A DNA stretch of 57,172 nucleotides from NCBI GenBank assembly GCA_014621425.1, contig JAANBB010000256.1:1-57172 (forward strand), given 5' to 3'. Of the stretch, positions 10,530 through 22,700 are shown piece after piece. Origin of the DNA: Cylindrodendrum hubeiense. Taxonomy: Eukaryota; Ascomycota; Sordariomycetes; Hypocreales; Nectriaceae. Both the position numbers and the translations under genes were made by a program. Position 1 is the stretch's first letter. The number at the start of each line of letters is the position of its first letter. The notes under the pieces were generated by a model. The model made no database searches and had not been told where the DNA came from. It saw nothing but the letters and a program-made list of their open reading frames with translations.

Positions 10530-12850
10530 TGCCAAATCGTGGTAGAGTGGCCGTTGAGAGATGCGACGCTGCGCTGCAACAAGTATTCCAGGTCCGGGTG
10601 TGTAACACGGCGCGATGCAAGGTGCGGACCGGTAGCAGAATCGGGTATCGGAAAGGGACGCAGCCGATTCGTCACACAACCGCAGCGTTGCAAGGGAGAT
10701 CAGCGGCCAAGACTTTGGATTTGAAAGACCATGGTGCGGCAGGAGAGTTATATGATGGAGTTGTCTGAGATGCTCGGGGAGTTGGGAGTCGAATGCGCGC
10801 CGGATAGGCGAGTGTCAGGCACCAGTCCACCACTCTGCTGATCCCACGCGGCTGGATCACCAGGTCCCTGTGTTTGGCTGCTAATTTGAGCACTGAGTGT
10901 CTCGGAAGGTCGGCTGGAGTGTGACGAGATGCACTAAAGGTGCAAAGGACAGGAGTCTAGCGAATGGGTGGCCGTCTGGGAGTTGTTGTGTGTCTTGTGG
11001 CCTGGGTCTCAGCACGACGAGGTTGATGACGAATATCGTGGGGGAAAAGGCGACATCCGAGCACTACACGATGGAGGAGGCGCCCCAACAAGAAAGACAG
11101 ACACAGGGACAGCTGGGAGACCGGGAGAATGAGAGAGAGAGAGAGAGAAAGACAGAACAAAGACACAATAGACCGGACTATTATTCCTATGCGGTTGATT
11201 ACCTCATTCTGTGGAGAGCAGCGAGTACGCGTAAGATCATGGTACAGCGGGAAATCCCTGATGACGACTCCTGGAGTCTTTTGCTTACCCCTACTCCGTC
11301 CGCACCTGGGCGCCTCCGGGTGTCGGGGTGGACACGGGGACGGATATGGAGGGGCCCAGATCGGGCCGTCGGCGTGGGCAAACGAGGCAAACGAGGCGAG
11401 AGCGCAGAGCATGTCCTAGTTGGAGCCGGAGCCCACATTCCTCCCGCGCCCATGACGAAGTGTCGTGGCGGTCGTCCCGCGTTGTGGGTTGTGAGCGGCG
11501 GTCTGGAGTTGAGAGAAGAGGTTGAGTGGTGGTGTCTGGACTAACATGACCGATGGTGCAATCGCCGCCTTGCCGCTTGCGGAATGGCGCGGCCGTTTTC
11601 CCGGTCTCCAGAACAGCGTTCGCAGGGCGAGTGTGTGTGTAGCGTGTGCGCAGTGTGCGCAGTGTGTGAGCGCGCTCCCAGTCAGCTGCGTCCCGCGGTC
11701 CCATGAGACAATTGGCATCCCAGAGCGGAAGCCAGAGCAGCGAACTCTCGCAGCACGACAGGCACGGATGAGACACACCCCACGCCCGGGTTCGCTTTGC
11801 AGCGAGTCTATTGGTAAGCTTCCAGAAGCCCACGAAAGGCGGCGGCAATCTCGGGGAGTTGAGGACGTCCCCCATGTCATTCCCAGACCCATCCCACGCC
11901 GACTTGCTCCCCCTTCGAAACAGGGCCCCCACCGTCTCTTATATACTACTCCGTAGTGCTCCGTATGAAGTGCATATATGCGGATACCATAGTCGTACGC
12001 CAGAGACGCAGCGGGCCGTGAAGGGGGTATGCAAGCATTCAGAAACCCCGGACCATCGGCATTCGTCAGCTCGCTCTCTGTCGGCTGCTGGTTAATAACC
12101 ATGCATGCCGTAGCCGGCCGGCCAAGAAGCCATGATGTGATTTCGGGTCAGCTTTTTGCTTTGTCATTTCTTCATTCATCTCTCATCTCTCATCTTCTTC
12201 ATCTTTTTATTCTCCATGTTGTTTTTCTCCAACTATAGACTTGTTACTCATCCCGCCTTGCCTGTTCCTTGCCGGGAAACTCGCTGGTCAGTCGACTGTT
12301 TTCTACAGTGACGTGCCCAAATACCACCCCAGCCTCCCAGCCCAGCCCAGCTCCCAACCTCTAACTAAGACGAACCCTTTGTGCGCTGGATGAAGAAAGT
12401 GAAGAAACACGGCATAGGCTGGCTAGACCGAGTCCGTACCCGAATAAATTATTCCGCCTCGGACAATATCTCAAGCTTGCAATCAGGTACTATAATGTGT
12501 TACAGATTGTCTTACTCCGTATTCTTCGCTTCATTGTCTCAAGGCTCTGGGTGCTGCTCCAACGCGAAACCAACACGGGTGTGCGCGCGAGAGACGGCTT
12601 GTCCCACCACTAGCCAGCCTCATCAGCCCTGTTCCAGCCTCCCCGCTAACAGGTTTGGCGCAGAGCCACAACCAGCATCAGCGCAGCATCGGCAGCAAGT
12701 GGCATATCCGCGCTGTCAACGCTCGTTGGCAATCGCTCATGTCATTGTCCCTGTCCTCCTTCTCTTCTTCCTCTCCCCTTCATAATCTTGCTTTCTCGTC
12801 AATGTCATTCGCCTAATTGAAACTCTTGAAACTCGCCGCCCAACGAAACC
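10530..12850. other. Intergenic between SulP permease and BUB2-like gene
   Basis: This 2.3-kb divergent promoter region has no recognisable coding sequence. A short (GA)n run is at 11131-11149. Several 100-230-aa frames on both strands are mutually overlapping, low in hydrophobic-core pattern and have no motifs. Confidence 0.65.
11131..11149. repeat. (GA)n microsatellite
   Basis: A GA dinucleotide run of about nine repeats, followed by AAAGACAG. Confidence 0.85.
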
Positions 12851-14375
12851 ATGTCGGAGCCCTCGTCGTCCTCCGCATCCTCCTCGAGGCCGGTGATCCC
12901 CTCACTGGCCGCCTCGCTCATCACCGAACTCCAGGCCCCTCCGTCGCCGCGCACCCATCGCGCCCTCCGTCGCCTCCAGTCCGCTCATACCCTCGGCGCC
13001 CGCGCCAACAACCCGCCCTCCGCTCATCTCTCAGCAACGCCTGCGAGAGCACCGCAATGTCTCGCCAACTCGTGTCTCCCCAGGCCAGGGCACCCTCGCC
13101 CCCGCTGCCCCAGTCCACCGCTCTCCCACGCGCGGCCGCGCAAATAGTGATGCGACGCCGCCGCTCCTCCACCAGATAAACGTTGTCACTGCCAGCAAGC
13201 GTGCGGGCGGGAAGAAGCCCGTCTTCTCCCATGGGCACCTGTCTCTGCAGCAGATCATCCGCGAGGGGCCGACCGACGGTGACTTCCTGGGAGCCTTGGA
13301 GAGTGCACGCTGGAAGGTCATTGATGGAGGTGTCAAGAGCGCCGAGGATGGAATGGTGAGCTCTCCCCTGGAACGAGCATGTCCCCTAAGCTGGCACTAA
13401 CTTGCAATCCGTGACAGTCGACTCTGAGGATCTACGTCTGGATGGTCCTCCTCGATGCCCCCATCCTCTCGACAGATGACTACCTGGCCCTCATCCACCG
13501 TGGCGCCTCGCCAGCCTACTCCAAGATCCGCAACGACACCTTCCGCACCCTCACCACTGACCCGCTCTTCCGCCGCCGCGTCAGCGAGGCCAGCTTAATC
13601 CGCCTGCTCAACGCCATCGCCTGGAGACTCCACGACTCTCGCGAGGAGCAGCGCCAGAGCCGTCCGGGCAGCAGCCGTGCCTCCGTCTCCAGCCAGTCCC
13701 ACACTAGCGCCTCGTCTCCCACCGCTCGGAGCCGCGCCCGTGCCTTGACCCTGACGACCGAGGGGTCGGAATCCGGCGCCGGTGCTGCGGCCCCGGAGCC
13801 GGGCACCTACGTCCAGGGCATGAACGTCCTTGCCGCTCCGTTCCTCTACGCCGCCCGCAGCGAGGCCGAGGCCTTTGTCGCCTTCCACTCCCTCCTCACC
13901 CGCGAGTGCCCGGGATACATCCGGGGTGCCATGGATGGCGTCCACCGGGGACTGGCCCTCGTCGACAAGGTCCTCGCTATCGTAGATCCCAAGCTGAGCT
14001 TGTATCTTACGGCCAAGGGACTCTCGGCCGAGATTTACGCCTTCCCCTCCGTCTTGACCCTCTGCGCCTGCACGCCCCCGTTGCCCGAGGTCTTGCGTCT
14101 CTGGGACTTCTTGTTCGCATACGGGCCACACCTCAACATCGTTTGCATCGTTGCCCAGCTCACCATCATGCGATCTCAAATCCTCCAGTCTCCAAGGTAT
14201 GCTCCCACCTCGCCCTCCTCTGTCGCAATCAGTACTAACCCCAAACAACAGCCCAAATAAGGTCTTGCGGTCCTTCCCCCAGCTGAATGCCGACCTTGTC
14301 AAGTCTGTCACCATCGGAATCATCAAGAAGATCCCTGATGATGTCTACTCTGAGATTGTGTCCCACGCTCTCTGA
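12851..14375 (+). CDS. BUB2: BUB2/Cdc16-like TBC-domain GTPase-activating protein, with apparent frameshift
   Basis: Exons 12851-13355, 13418-14196 and 14252-14375; introns of 62 and 55 bp have donors GTGAGC and GTATGC. The TBC domain has the arginine-finger motif IRNDTFR and the glutamine-finger YVQGM, then the conserved end ...VTIGIIKKIPDDVYSEIV. Bub2 with Bfa1 forms the GAP for Tem1 at the spindle pole body and restrains mitotic exit or septation. A Ser/Arg-rich insert (about 60 residues) separates the two fingers. Oddity: within exon 1 the frame must change near 13022. Residues up to RANNPPS are in one frame and LISQQRLREHRNVSPTRVSP onward in the next; one extra base explains it, giving 468 aa when skipped. 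It could be a sequence error or a real lesion. Confidence 0.85.
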
Positions 14376-15179
14376 GGTCCAAATCTGCAATCAAAAAGTA
14401 GGACATAGTGACATGTTGGTCAACAGGCTACGACGCTCGGTCACGCCAGACAACGCATCACAGGCAGGGATCCTGGCCAGGAGCCCCTTCAAGCTGAACC
14501 CTCCCTGGGCCTGCCACGCGAATCGGGGATTTCCCCCTTGGCCAAGAGGGAGAGGGGCAATCTAATGTGCATGATGCACCTTATCGTGACGGGCAGCTCA
14601 GCGGCCCGATCCGGATGTCAGGGCTCCTCCGGAACATCCGGATGCTGTGCATCGCTTCGATGCAAGATTAGTCGGGCCATGGAATGTACACATACATCCC
14701 CGGTGGCGTCTGGGGATGCAGGCTCATTGGAACGCTTTTACATACACAGCTTCCAAGCTAACCTTTGTACGATACATAATGATGAATAGGGGCGGATTTG
14801 GGATATTTTGCTGTTACGTGTTTATGAGCCCAAGAACCGGTACAAACTTGAACCATGAGAAGCACATAGACATATTCTTAACTTGGCTCCTCATTGTATG
14901 AATTAATGAATGTACGAATGCTTTATTATGATACTTGATTATTTACCTTCTTGATGCAATTCTAAACTGAGCTCTCTTGGTCTTTAAATGCGTGCCAATA
15001 CTATGTGTATGCACCAACTGTTTGCAACCAAACCCAATAAACGCCCATGAATGCCAATGCAGAATGCTTCGCAAAAAAAACACCAACCGCTGCCCGCCAC
15101 TGCTTAAAAGGGGCCGCATAGCTCTCGTCCATCATCCCTCATCCAGCCGCAACAACACACTCGAGTTCACTCGATTGCA
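14376..15179. other. Intergenic, relatively AT-rich
   Basis: 3' flank of the BUB2-like gene and 5' flank of the candidate Cys-rich gene. A TTAAAAG TATA-like element is at 15104-15110. No other gene is recognised. Confidence 0.65.
15104..15110 (+). promoter_or_regulatory. TATA-like element
   Basis: TTAAAAG lies 70 bp before the ATG at 15180, followed by a CA/TC-rich leader such as fungal genes often have. It supports transcription of the small gene but is weak evidence on its own. Confidence 0.35.
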
Positions 15180-15494
15180 ATGCATCCCGTCGCATTCCTA
15201 CTGCCATTCATCGTTGGGGTAGTTGCCGCCGGTGCTGACACGAACTACCCGCTCGTGAAGCCGCAGCATCTGTACCGTCGCGTTGCGACCGAATGCAAGA
15301 CGTACAACCGCGCTCTAGGCAGCTCCTAATATATTCGTCCATCGTCGAGTCTAATTATGTCCAGATGTGTTGCACGGAGGACTGAAGACTGCGAGGTCGA
15401 ATATTATTGTGCGCCTATCACCGGATTATATTGCCTCAAGATATGCCGCCTCCCTCCCAGTTTCACAGAACAAGCTGGCAGGGAGGAGGGCTAG
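15180..15494 (+). CDS. Candidate Cys-rich small secreted protein (two exons)
   Basis: Proposed model: exon 1 at 15180-15301 and exon 2 at 15365-15494, 83 aa. The 63-bp intron has donor GTACAA, a TCTAAT branch-like site and acceptor TGTCCAG. Residues 1-18 or so are a signal peptide (MHPVAFLLPFIVGVVAAG). After splicing the mature part holds six cysteines: ECKTC, EDC, YYC, LYC and KIC. Unspliced, the frame would stop after 49 aa. Clustered cysteines appearing only in the spliced frame argue that the gene is real. I recognise no family. It may be an extracellular defence, adhesion or effector-like peptide. The donor is non-optimal and the C-terminal end after the last Cys is uncertain. Confidence 0.45.
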
Positions 15495-16017
15495 ACGGTC
15501 GATATAGACTGTCGATGACCGTGGGGAAGCAGAGGGGGGTCTTCAATGCCTTTGATGCAGCCGGTGTTGTCGACTTGGCAACAGTCAGACTGACAAGAAT
15601 GACCATAGTCATGACCCTGGGCTCAGCCATAAAAACAACCACACGTGCAAATCCCAAACTCCTCATGCGTCAAGCGAACATAAAGGAATCAGTCACCGTC
15701 TCGGATGCCGATATTAAAATACCTACCATCATCGAAACTATACCCCTGGGTACCAGCTCGCCAAAGTCTTGCTAGGACCAGTATCGAGCTTATTGTGGGC
15801 TATGATGACATCTGTCTCTGGCCGGCATACCCGTTTGGAGTTTATCATGGGTCCGTTTGGAAATGCTGAAAGAGTATGGTCCGTAGTCATCAAACGTTTG
15901 ATGGTAGACCAGGAAAAGGGTACCGGGGGAGAAGGCGTTTTAGAATCCAGATAGCCATGCCGACTGTGCTCCGGATGAATAAAATCTCCAAGAAATAGTC
16001 CACAAGGAATGATCTCC
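15495..16017. other. Intergenic between candidate secreted gene and PAQR gene
   Basis: Convergent 3' flanks. Frames of 122 aa (+) and 172 aa (-) cross it without motifs. Nothing else is seen. Confidence 0.6.
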
Positions 16018-17505
16018 TTAGTAACTAGGGCAGCCTGCCTCAGCGCGGTGGAAAGCGTTGGCGAAGAATGACTCCATAGCTGTGTAATGAAACAGGATGC
16101 CGCCAAGCACTGCAGCATGCCAAAGGTTGTGGCTGCCTCCGACGTAGTCGAACATGCCAGGGCACCATCGTTCAGGGATCTTGCTAGCGTACACAACCGC
16201 TCCGCCAAAGTAGACCAAAACGGACTTGGAGATGGGCGAGTAGAAGTCGTAGACAAAGTCTAACCCATGTGTCCACCCAAGCTGGACAATAGGCATGAAG
16301 CCAGTCAGGGCCAGGCCCACGTAGAAGGCCACGCGCGCCCATGCCATATCAGCACCATTGAAGCGAGGGTGCCAGGGGAGGACGACACCACCGATTCCGA
16401 GCAAAGCTGTAAGGGTCATGTAAAGCCAACGGCTGAGGGGGTCACAGTAAAAGGCAGTGTACTCAGTAGTCATAATAGACGCAGCAATGAGTAGGGAGAT
16501 GCCAGTGTAGTCCACACAAGCAAAGAGAGAGATGGCGTTCATATCAGCAACGGCATTCATCGTGTGCCAGATGGTTGAGCAAACGAGAGTCAGGCAGGCC
16601 ATCGTAAAAAAGACGGCAGCCACAAAGATGTCTGTCTTGGTACTCAGGGAGAAGTTGATGCTGCTCGGGTAAAACCAAAAAGCGATGGCGAGAACCACGA
16701 CGAGACCAATAGCATGGGACCAGATGTTCACCGATTCATTGGAAAAGTTGAAGGCAGACCAGACACACTCGAGCCATGACTCGGTAAAACGGTACCCTTT
16801 GATGATGTGTGGGTTGTTTTTCCACGGACTGGGCAGGTCGTCGTAGCTGATCAGACGGGCCTCCTTCGCCTGGCCGATGGCATGTTGGATATGCTCCTCC
16901 AGGGACATGGCGGCTCGCATGGCTCGCTCCATACCCTCGTTAGCGACACGTCGTCCCTCGTCCATGAAGGCCTCAGCGGCGGTAGCAGCGTTTGCGAGGC
17001 TTTGCTCGCGAAGCTTATAAGCCCGGTTCTCAAACTCGGTCAGCATCTCCTCCAGCAGTTCCACACCGACTCGAGCCTTCTCGTTGAGCGACTCGGCGGC
17101 CTCGATGCCCTCATGATATCTCATCTCGAGGGTCTCGACCATTATGTGTAATCGTCGTCGGCCGGCGCCGAGGACCTCCTCGGAAGCGTGGGAACATCGG
17201 GATCGGACAGCCTGCAGGGTCGACCAGGCGCGGGAAATGCTCGTATCCTTGCTCAGGTCGGCATAGCTCTCGATGAAGTCGAGGCGACGCTCGAGTTCAG
17301 AAAGGAAAAGGTCGACCTTGAGCAGGATGCTCTCCTCGCCGTCCATGATGGAGCCGACGATAGAGTTGCGGCGGGGAATGAAGAAGGAGTGTCGACGCTT
17401 GCGGGGTTGGTCTGCGCGGAGATCGGAGCCGGAGACAGTGGCAACGTTGTCGTCCTGGGCCCGGCAGGCATAGGCCGAGGCGATGGCGGTGGTTACGTCG
17501 GACAT
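16018..17505 (-). CDS. IZH3: PAQR / haemolysin-III family receptor, Izh3-type
   Basis: A single exon of 495 aa. The N-terminal ~215 residues are cytosolic and helical, with a short disordered lead (basic RKRRHSFFIPRR). The C-terminal half carries the seven-helix PAQR core: FRFTESW-like entry, SNESVNIWSHAIG, STIWHTMNAVADMNAIS, the DYTGISLL segment, and GGSHNLWHAAVLGGILFHY, whose histidines belong to the metal site of the family. Known relatives are yeast Izh3 and animal adiponectin receptors, which affect lipid/ceramide signalling and zinc homeostasis. Membrane location is inferred from the helices. The long N-terminal extension is what separates Izh3-type from the shorter Izh1/2/4. Start is the first ATG of the frame. 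Confidence 0.92.
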   Translation of the reverse strand: MSDVTTAIASAYACRAQDDNVATVSGSDLRADQPRKRRHSFFIPRRNSIVGSIMDGEESILLKVDLFLSELERRLDFIESYADLSKDTSISRAWSTLQAVRSRCSHASEEVLGAGRRRLHIMVETLEMRYHEGIEAAESLNEKARVGVELLEEMLTEFENRAYKLREQSLANAATAAEAFMDEGRRVANEGMERAMRAAMSLEEHIQHAIGQAKEARLISYDDLPSPWKNNPHIIKGYRFTESWLECVWSAFNFSNESVNIWSHAIGLVVVLAIAFWFYPSSINFSLSTKTDIFVAAVFFTMACLTLVCSTIWHTMNAVADMNAISLFACVDYTGISLLIAASIMTTEYTAFYCDPLSRWLYMTLTALLGIGGVVLPWHPRFNGADMAWARVAFYVGLALTGFMPIVQLGWTHGLDFVYDFYSPISKSVLVYFGGAVVYASKIPERWCPGMFDYVGGSHNLWHAAVLGGILFHYTAMESFFANAFHRAEAGCPSY

Positions 17506-18997
17506 TGTGGCGGACTCGGGGTGCGACGCTTGCTGGTGGTGTTTGTTGTGTCTGCGCCGATGACTGGCGGGGCGACTCTACTGGTAAGGCCGCCTGCAAG
17601 CCAAGGTATGTGCAGCCTATGTGAGGCTTCACACACAACGTCGACGAGGCCACGAGTGATGGGTGGAATGCGCAATTGGCTGGCTGTTGGCTGTATGTTC
17701 GGTCTACAGATTGTGCGGGAGAAGTTGGGAATGCGGCCGCAAGACGTGGGCGAGCCGTGGAGGTGATTGGCCGCGTGGAGGAGGAGGATTGCCGAGTTTG
17801 GGGGGTCTGACCCGGGCCAAGCTTTGTCACGGGTTTTGCTCTTGGGTCTCAGACAAGAATCCGATGGTTGCAAGTTTGTATTATAGGTCTCGGATAAAAT
17901 AACGCGGCGGAAAGGGTCCCAGTAACGGGTGCAACGGTTTGTGATGAGTGATTTGGCCCTCTGCAGGAGAGAGTGTAAGGATGAGAATGAAAGTCAATAG
18001 ATCGAACAGCGGCGAGCTGAAATTGGGTCCCTGGATGGCTTCTGGGGCGCCGGGCTTGGCGATGCCGGAGCGCTCTTGGGGCGAATCCACTGTTGAATAG
18101 TGATTGGAGGAACAGCGCATGACCCCCAACGAAGGCCCAGTGGAGATATGGAAACGGGAAAATACACCGCAGGATCCCAACACCCGGCGGAAATGGCCTG
18201 CAGTTGCGCTGCAAGATTCAGCGCCCGACCGGCGACAACCCCCAATAGTCGTCTGTGATCCAGCCCTAGTCCCGCGGGTAGGGCCCTAGAAGCGAAGGTT
18301 TCCGTCTCCCCGGCCAAAGAAGCAGATGACAGTGGACGAAAGCTCGCCACGGGACGTCAGCGCATATAGCGCCCCGCCAATCACTGCGCAAGCGCTAATG
18401 CGCTACACGGGGGGGGCGTTGGGGGGCCGGTCCCTGGAGTCCCTGGAGTCCCTGGGGGCCCTGAGGGTCCGCTGCTGGTTGGTCCCTGTGCCTGACCAAG
18501 GCGATCCGCCCATGATGCCTCTCGATCCCTCGGTCCAGGAGTCGGCACACGGACGTCACCAATGTCTACTGGGAAATTTGGCTTCCATGCAACATCGGCA
18601 CAGAGCAGAAGTTCCATGTCCCCTCGTCAGACTCCTCAGCTCCCGAGGCCTCGATTACGTTTCTCGTCGCATTAGTAATTATTTTTGGTTTCACACATCA
18701 CTTGCTGGTTGGCTCGCCACTCAACCTAACCTGGACGGTTCGCCGATCCGCCGACTCGGACACTCACACACCTCCGACTCATTTGATCCGATCCGATCCG
18801 TCACTGCGTCTCAGCCTCGGCTCCACATCTCCCTGGCACCACACCAACAAGCAACGATCTTGTCCTCCCCACTAGCACAAAGTCGCAGCCTCGTCTCCAG
18901 AGCTTCCTACAATTTCATCCCATCCCACCTCAAGCTCAGCCTTGCCTCCGGACCATCACCCCCTAGTCATAACCTCGAAGCCATCGATCGCGTCACC
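17506..18997. other. Divergent promoter, PAQR / THOC5 genes
   Basis: No coding gene is seen. The plus-strand frame that runs into THOC5 is open upstream to 18326, but that part is Pro/Ser-rich and lies in the likely 5' UTR. A short near-tandem GTCCCTGGA repeat is at 18431-18455. Confidence 0.6.
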
Positions 18998-19766
18998 ATG
19001 GCCATCGACAAGATCGTCACCGAGCCCAGTCTCGTCGCCGTCCTACAAATTTCCGACCAGGCACGCGATCAGGCTGAATCCCTCGTCAAGGTCGTTGATC
19101 AAACTTGCGACGGGACTATCTCGGCCGAAGAGCAAGCAGACATCGCGAAGCAACAGAAGCTTCTCTTCACAAACATATCGCACCTGCGCGGACTCCACCG
19201 GAACGCCTGCTTCTCCGCGCGCGAGACCAAGGCCGAGACGGCCGAGGCGCGTCAGGAGGTCGACCGCCTGCACCTTCAACTCCAGAACCTCTTCTACGAG
19301 CAACGGCATCTCCAGGGCGAGATCTCCGCCTGCGAGTCTTACGAGTGCGTATCATCCGTTCAGTACAGTCGTGGTCATTGACGCGGAACATGGGCTAATT
19401 CGTACTTGCAGTCACAAGTACCAGCAACTCCCTCTCATCCCGTTGGAAGACTTTATCTCCCAACATCCCCAACACGAAAACGATGACGACAACACATTAA
19501 TGGTGGCGCGTATCGATCACGAGCGAGCAGAGCGCGAGGCATTGGAGCAACAGAGACAGGAACTTCTGAAGCGGAAGCAGAAACTGATTGCCGACAACAA
19601 GCGCAGAAAGGACGACCTGGCCAGCCTGGACAACGATCTAGAAAAGTTCATTGACGTAAGCCCCCTCCACGTAATTAAGTGGCTTAATGCATCATCCATA
19701 CCACCAGAAACTTACACATTTCAGGCCGCGAAACCCATCCAGAAGCTGTTCGAAAAGGCACCATAA
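18998..19766 (+). CDS. THO complex subunit 5 (fungal short form)
   Basis: Three exons: 18998-19344, 19412-19655 and 19725-19766, 210 aa. Introns are 67 and 69 bp with donors GTGCGT and GTAAGC; the first is phase 2 and joins CESY-D-HKYQQL. The protein is nearly all helix and coiled coil: a first coiled-coil block to about residue 115, the conserved HKYQQLPLIPLEDF segment, then a heptad-rich block (RAEREALEQQRQELLKRKQK...). This motif set identifies THOC5 (FMIP), part of the THO/TREX complex that couples transcription to mRNA export in the nucleus. Fungal versions lack the long C-terminal region of animal THOC5. The ATG was chosen because conservation begins there; the frame is open further upstream without an identified domain. 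Confidence 0.85.
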
Positions 19767-22700
19767 ACGACTGACGATGATGACGACAACAATGACAACA
19801 GAGAGGACGAGGATGATGAGGCGCGGTGAAATTGCAAGAGGATGATACGGGACAAATACGCACTCCTCCACAATGACGCGTCTCAAACCCGCGATTCGAG
19901 GTGTGTACGTCACACCTTTCCATTCAATAAGGATGAAGGACTAAGGCAATTCAGTGCGCTCGATTAGAAGTGCTGGTGCCCCGCGTACTCAACATAGCCT
20001 ACAAATACGAGCGGCGAGAGCAACTAACGACGCTCTGGTGGAGATATCAAATCAGCATAAAAGATACCCTTTGGTTTAGATGGTGGAAAATGAATACAAA
20101 CGAATACAAGCAAATACCGTCTCTCTGATAATTCTGCTTGCGCCGGGCCAGCAGGGCGGTTGGTGCCTAACAATCCAACGTCCGTTTTGTTCCAGAGGCG
20201 GGCAGATGACATGGACAAACCAGTAGCACAAGACGAAGCGATTCCCATTAGCAATGCGGAGCTCAGACGCAAACGCAGCAGGGCTCTATGGGCCCTCGAC
20301 GATAGCCGTATTGAATTCTCGTTAAACATACAAATGGTATGTCGGCTCTCCGAGTTGGTGATTAATCATGCACGGTGCAGGTTAGGAGGCAACCAGCGCA
20401 GAATTGATACTGAAACTACAAAGCTACGTCCACGACGTGCTACAGACCGATTTCCTCTAGCGATCAGCCCCACCAGTCGCAAAATGGACGTTTGTTTGGA
20501 CAAGACCACATTCGCGCCATACCTAGTGATGATAACGTAGGGCATAATTACCAAAGACGAGTCCTCGTTATCGAAAGATACTTTAACCACTAACACTGGG
20601 GACTTTGAGACTGGGGAAAGTCGGTATCACTACCGAGCAACAGTGAGCTTGTGGAACGGCTGGATCGAGTTTTGCTATCCCATGACTACCAGGATGACGG
20701 CGTGACCCTCCATGACAGACAAAAGTGTGAATCGGAAAGATGGCGGATCCATTTCCTAGCACAATTTGAAGTCTTACCCGCCCAAAGCGCCCTGATCGGG
20801 CTGGAGATGATAGCATCTCGAGACGGCTTGGAATAGTTGGCGGAGCGTACTCGTGGTGCTTGGACGCCTGAGATCCAATCGCTCCGACATGTGGCCAATG
20901 ACGGGCGAGATATGACGGCGCATGGAGATGGACCGAAGATGGACCTAGTTGCCGGGTTGCAGACACCGCTTCGCCTTGAGGGTAGGGGTCGCCTTGGGTG
21001 ACTTATTAGCGAGCAGCGGACTGGGCCAGTAGTGGCAACGCGTGCCGTAGACAAGCATTACGATTGACGAGCCATGTCTCAGCGACCGACCAGCCGCGTG
21101 CCCAGAAGACTCTAAGGTCGTCAGGCCTAGGCTGTGGCGGGCCAGTGAGAAGTGGCGGTGCGCGAACGTTGGCCAGCAAAGACAAGTTAAGGGTCCAAGA
21201 GAGACTTCCAGCCCGGCACTAGGGGTGGGCACCAAGGCCCTTGTGACCTAGAAGGGGCTCGGGCGGACTCGAAAATGGACGGTTATGGAGCAGGATCGCT
21301 GTGAGATGGCGCTGAAGAACCGATAAGGCCAGGGTGGAGAGGGCGGAGGAGTGGTTCGCCGGCAAACGACATACTACGTACATCTGTACATGAGGACAAA
21401 ACCAGGGTCTCGATGAGCCCAGTTGAGGAGATGAATGGCCGATGCCGAGGGAATGATTGGCTGACACGCACGGGTGGCCCAGTCCTTTGTAGGCTTGGGG
21501 GTGCACATGGATTGTGCGTCCATCAAACATCAAACAGTGTGGCCGGCAGCACAGCGCAACACCAACGAGCCAAGCACAGTGCAAGCGGACAAGGCTTGTC
21601 GTATCACAAGGACGGTGGCATTGCGGATGGAGGGAGTTTCATCAGCAACACATGAGCACCATCTTCCAGATCGACTCTCTGCCTCGGCACTTTTCTCGCA
21701 TTGGGCGAACCAAGACGCGCGTCCCGGTTTGACACGCAGCAGGAGGTGATTGTGCATATTGTGTGACTTGGCTTGCTCGTGTAGCTATCGCTCGTGATGG
21801 TGTTAGTGCTTGGAGCTGAGCAAGACCGTTCGTTCTAGAGCAATGACGTTGGGGCGCATGAGACGAGACAGAGGCTCCATGTCACACAGGACGGTCACCA
21901 AACATGGGTCTGTCCCTTGTCCGACAGGCCAGCCGGGGCAGTCGAGTCGAGAGAGCGGGAGATAGTCTAGAGCAAACGAAAAACCCCTCCAACCCGAAAA
22001 ATAAAGGCTGGGGTGTGGTTGCAGCGCGTCTAATGAGGAAATGGGAGCTACTCAGCCTGGGAAAAGGGGACTCAGGTCTGTGCAGCGTACCGTGCTCTGT
22101 ACAGTGCCCCATACTGCCACGGGTCTCTGAAATGGGCAGGGGACCCAAGGATATCCAGGAACCATTCGGTAGCATGGCCTAGCGAGAGGCTACCAGCCTG
22201 GCTGCCAATGACTGGCCAGCGAGTGCTCATCCAGATTCTGGGCTGCCGAAACTCAAAAAGCTTCCATGATCAATCCGAGCCGGTAGGTTCTCTCAGTGAA
22301 CAGCGCCCCAGCAACAACCCTTTTTCGTTCCCTTTTCGCTTTCCTCCCGCCCCAACCCACGAGGCGCTAGCATTCTCGGGGGTAGCCTGCAGCACATATT
22401 TCGATATCCCGTTTCGGGGAATTTTGTCGTCGTCGAAGCGAATATGGACTTCAGTGCTGCGTCGATGTTCCCAGAACAAAAGGCAAATAGCAGTGGTGTG
22501 CATGATATTATGTACAAGGACAGATACGGATGCTTCACGTACGCCTCGAGACCCAATTTAGATAGTATCAGCCGGACTGGATCACATACCACGGGCGACT
22601 TTCCTTAAGTACCCCCTGGTTATGAGGCTGTAAGGCACTGTGGCCCTTCCGTCCGATGACCGACTAAGCTCTTCTACCTGTTTTACATATAATAGCTGAA

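Noticed and set aside
12893..13034. Intron explaining the BUB2 frame change
   Set aside because: The length is right to shift frame, but the donor GTGATC is poor, no branch site is seen, and it would remove conserved-looking residues. A one-base indel is simpler.
18326..18997. N-terminal extension of THOC5 by 224 codons
   Set aside because: The frame is open, but the sequence is Ser/Pro/Arg-rich with 5'-UTR character and THOC5 conservation begins at the ATG at 18998.
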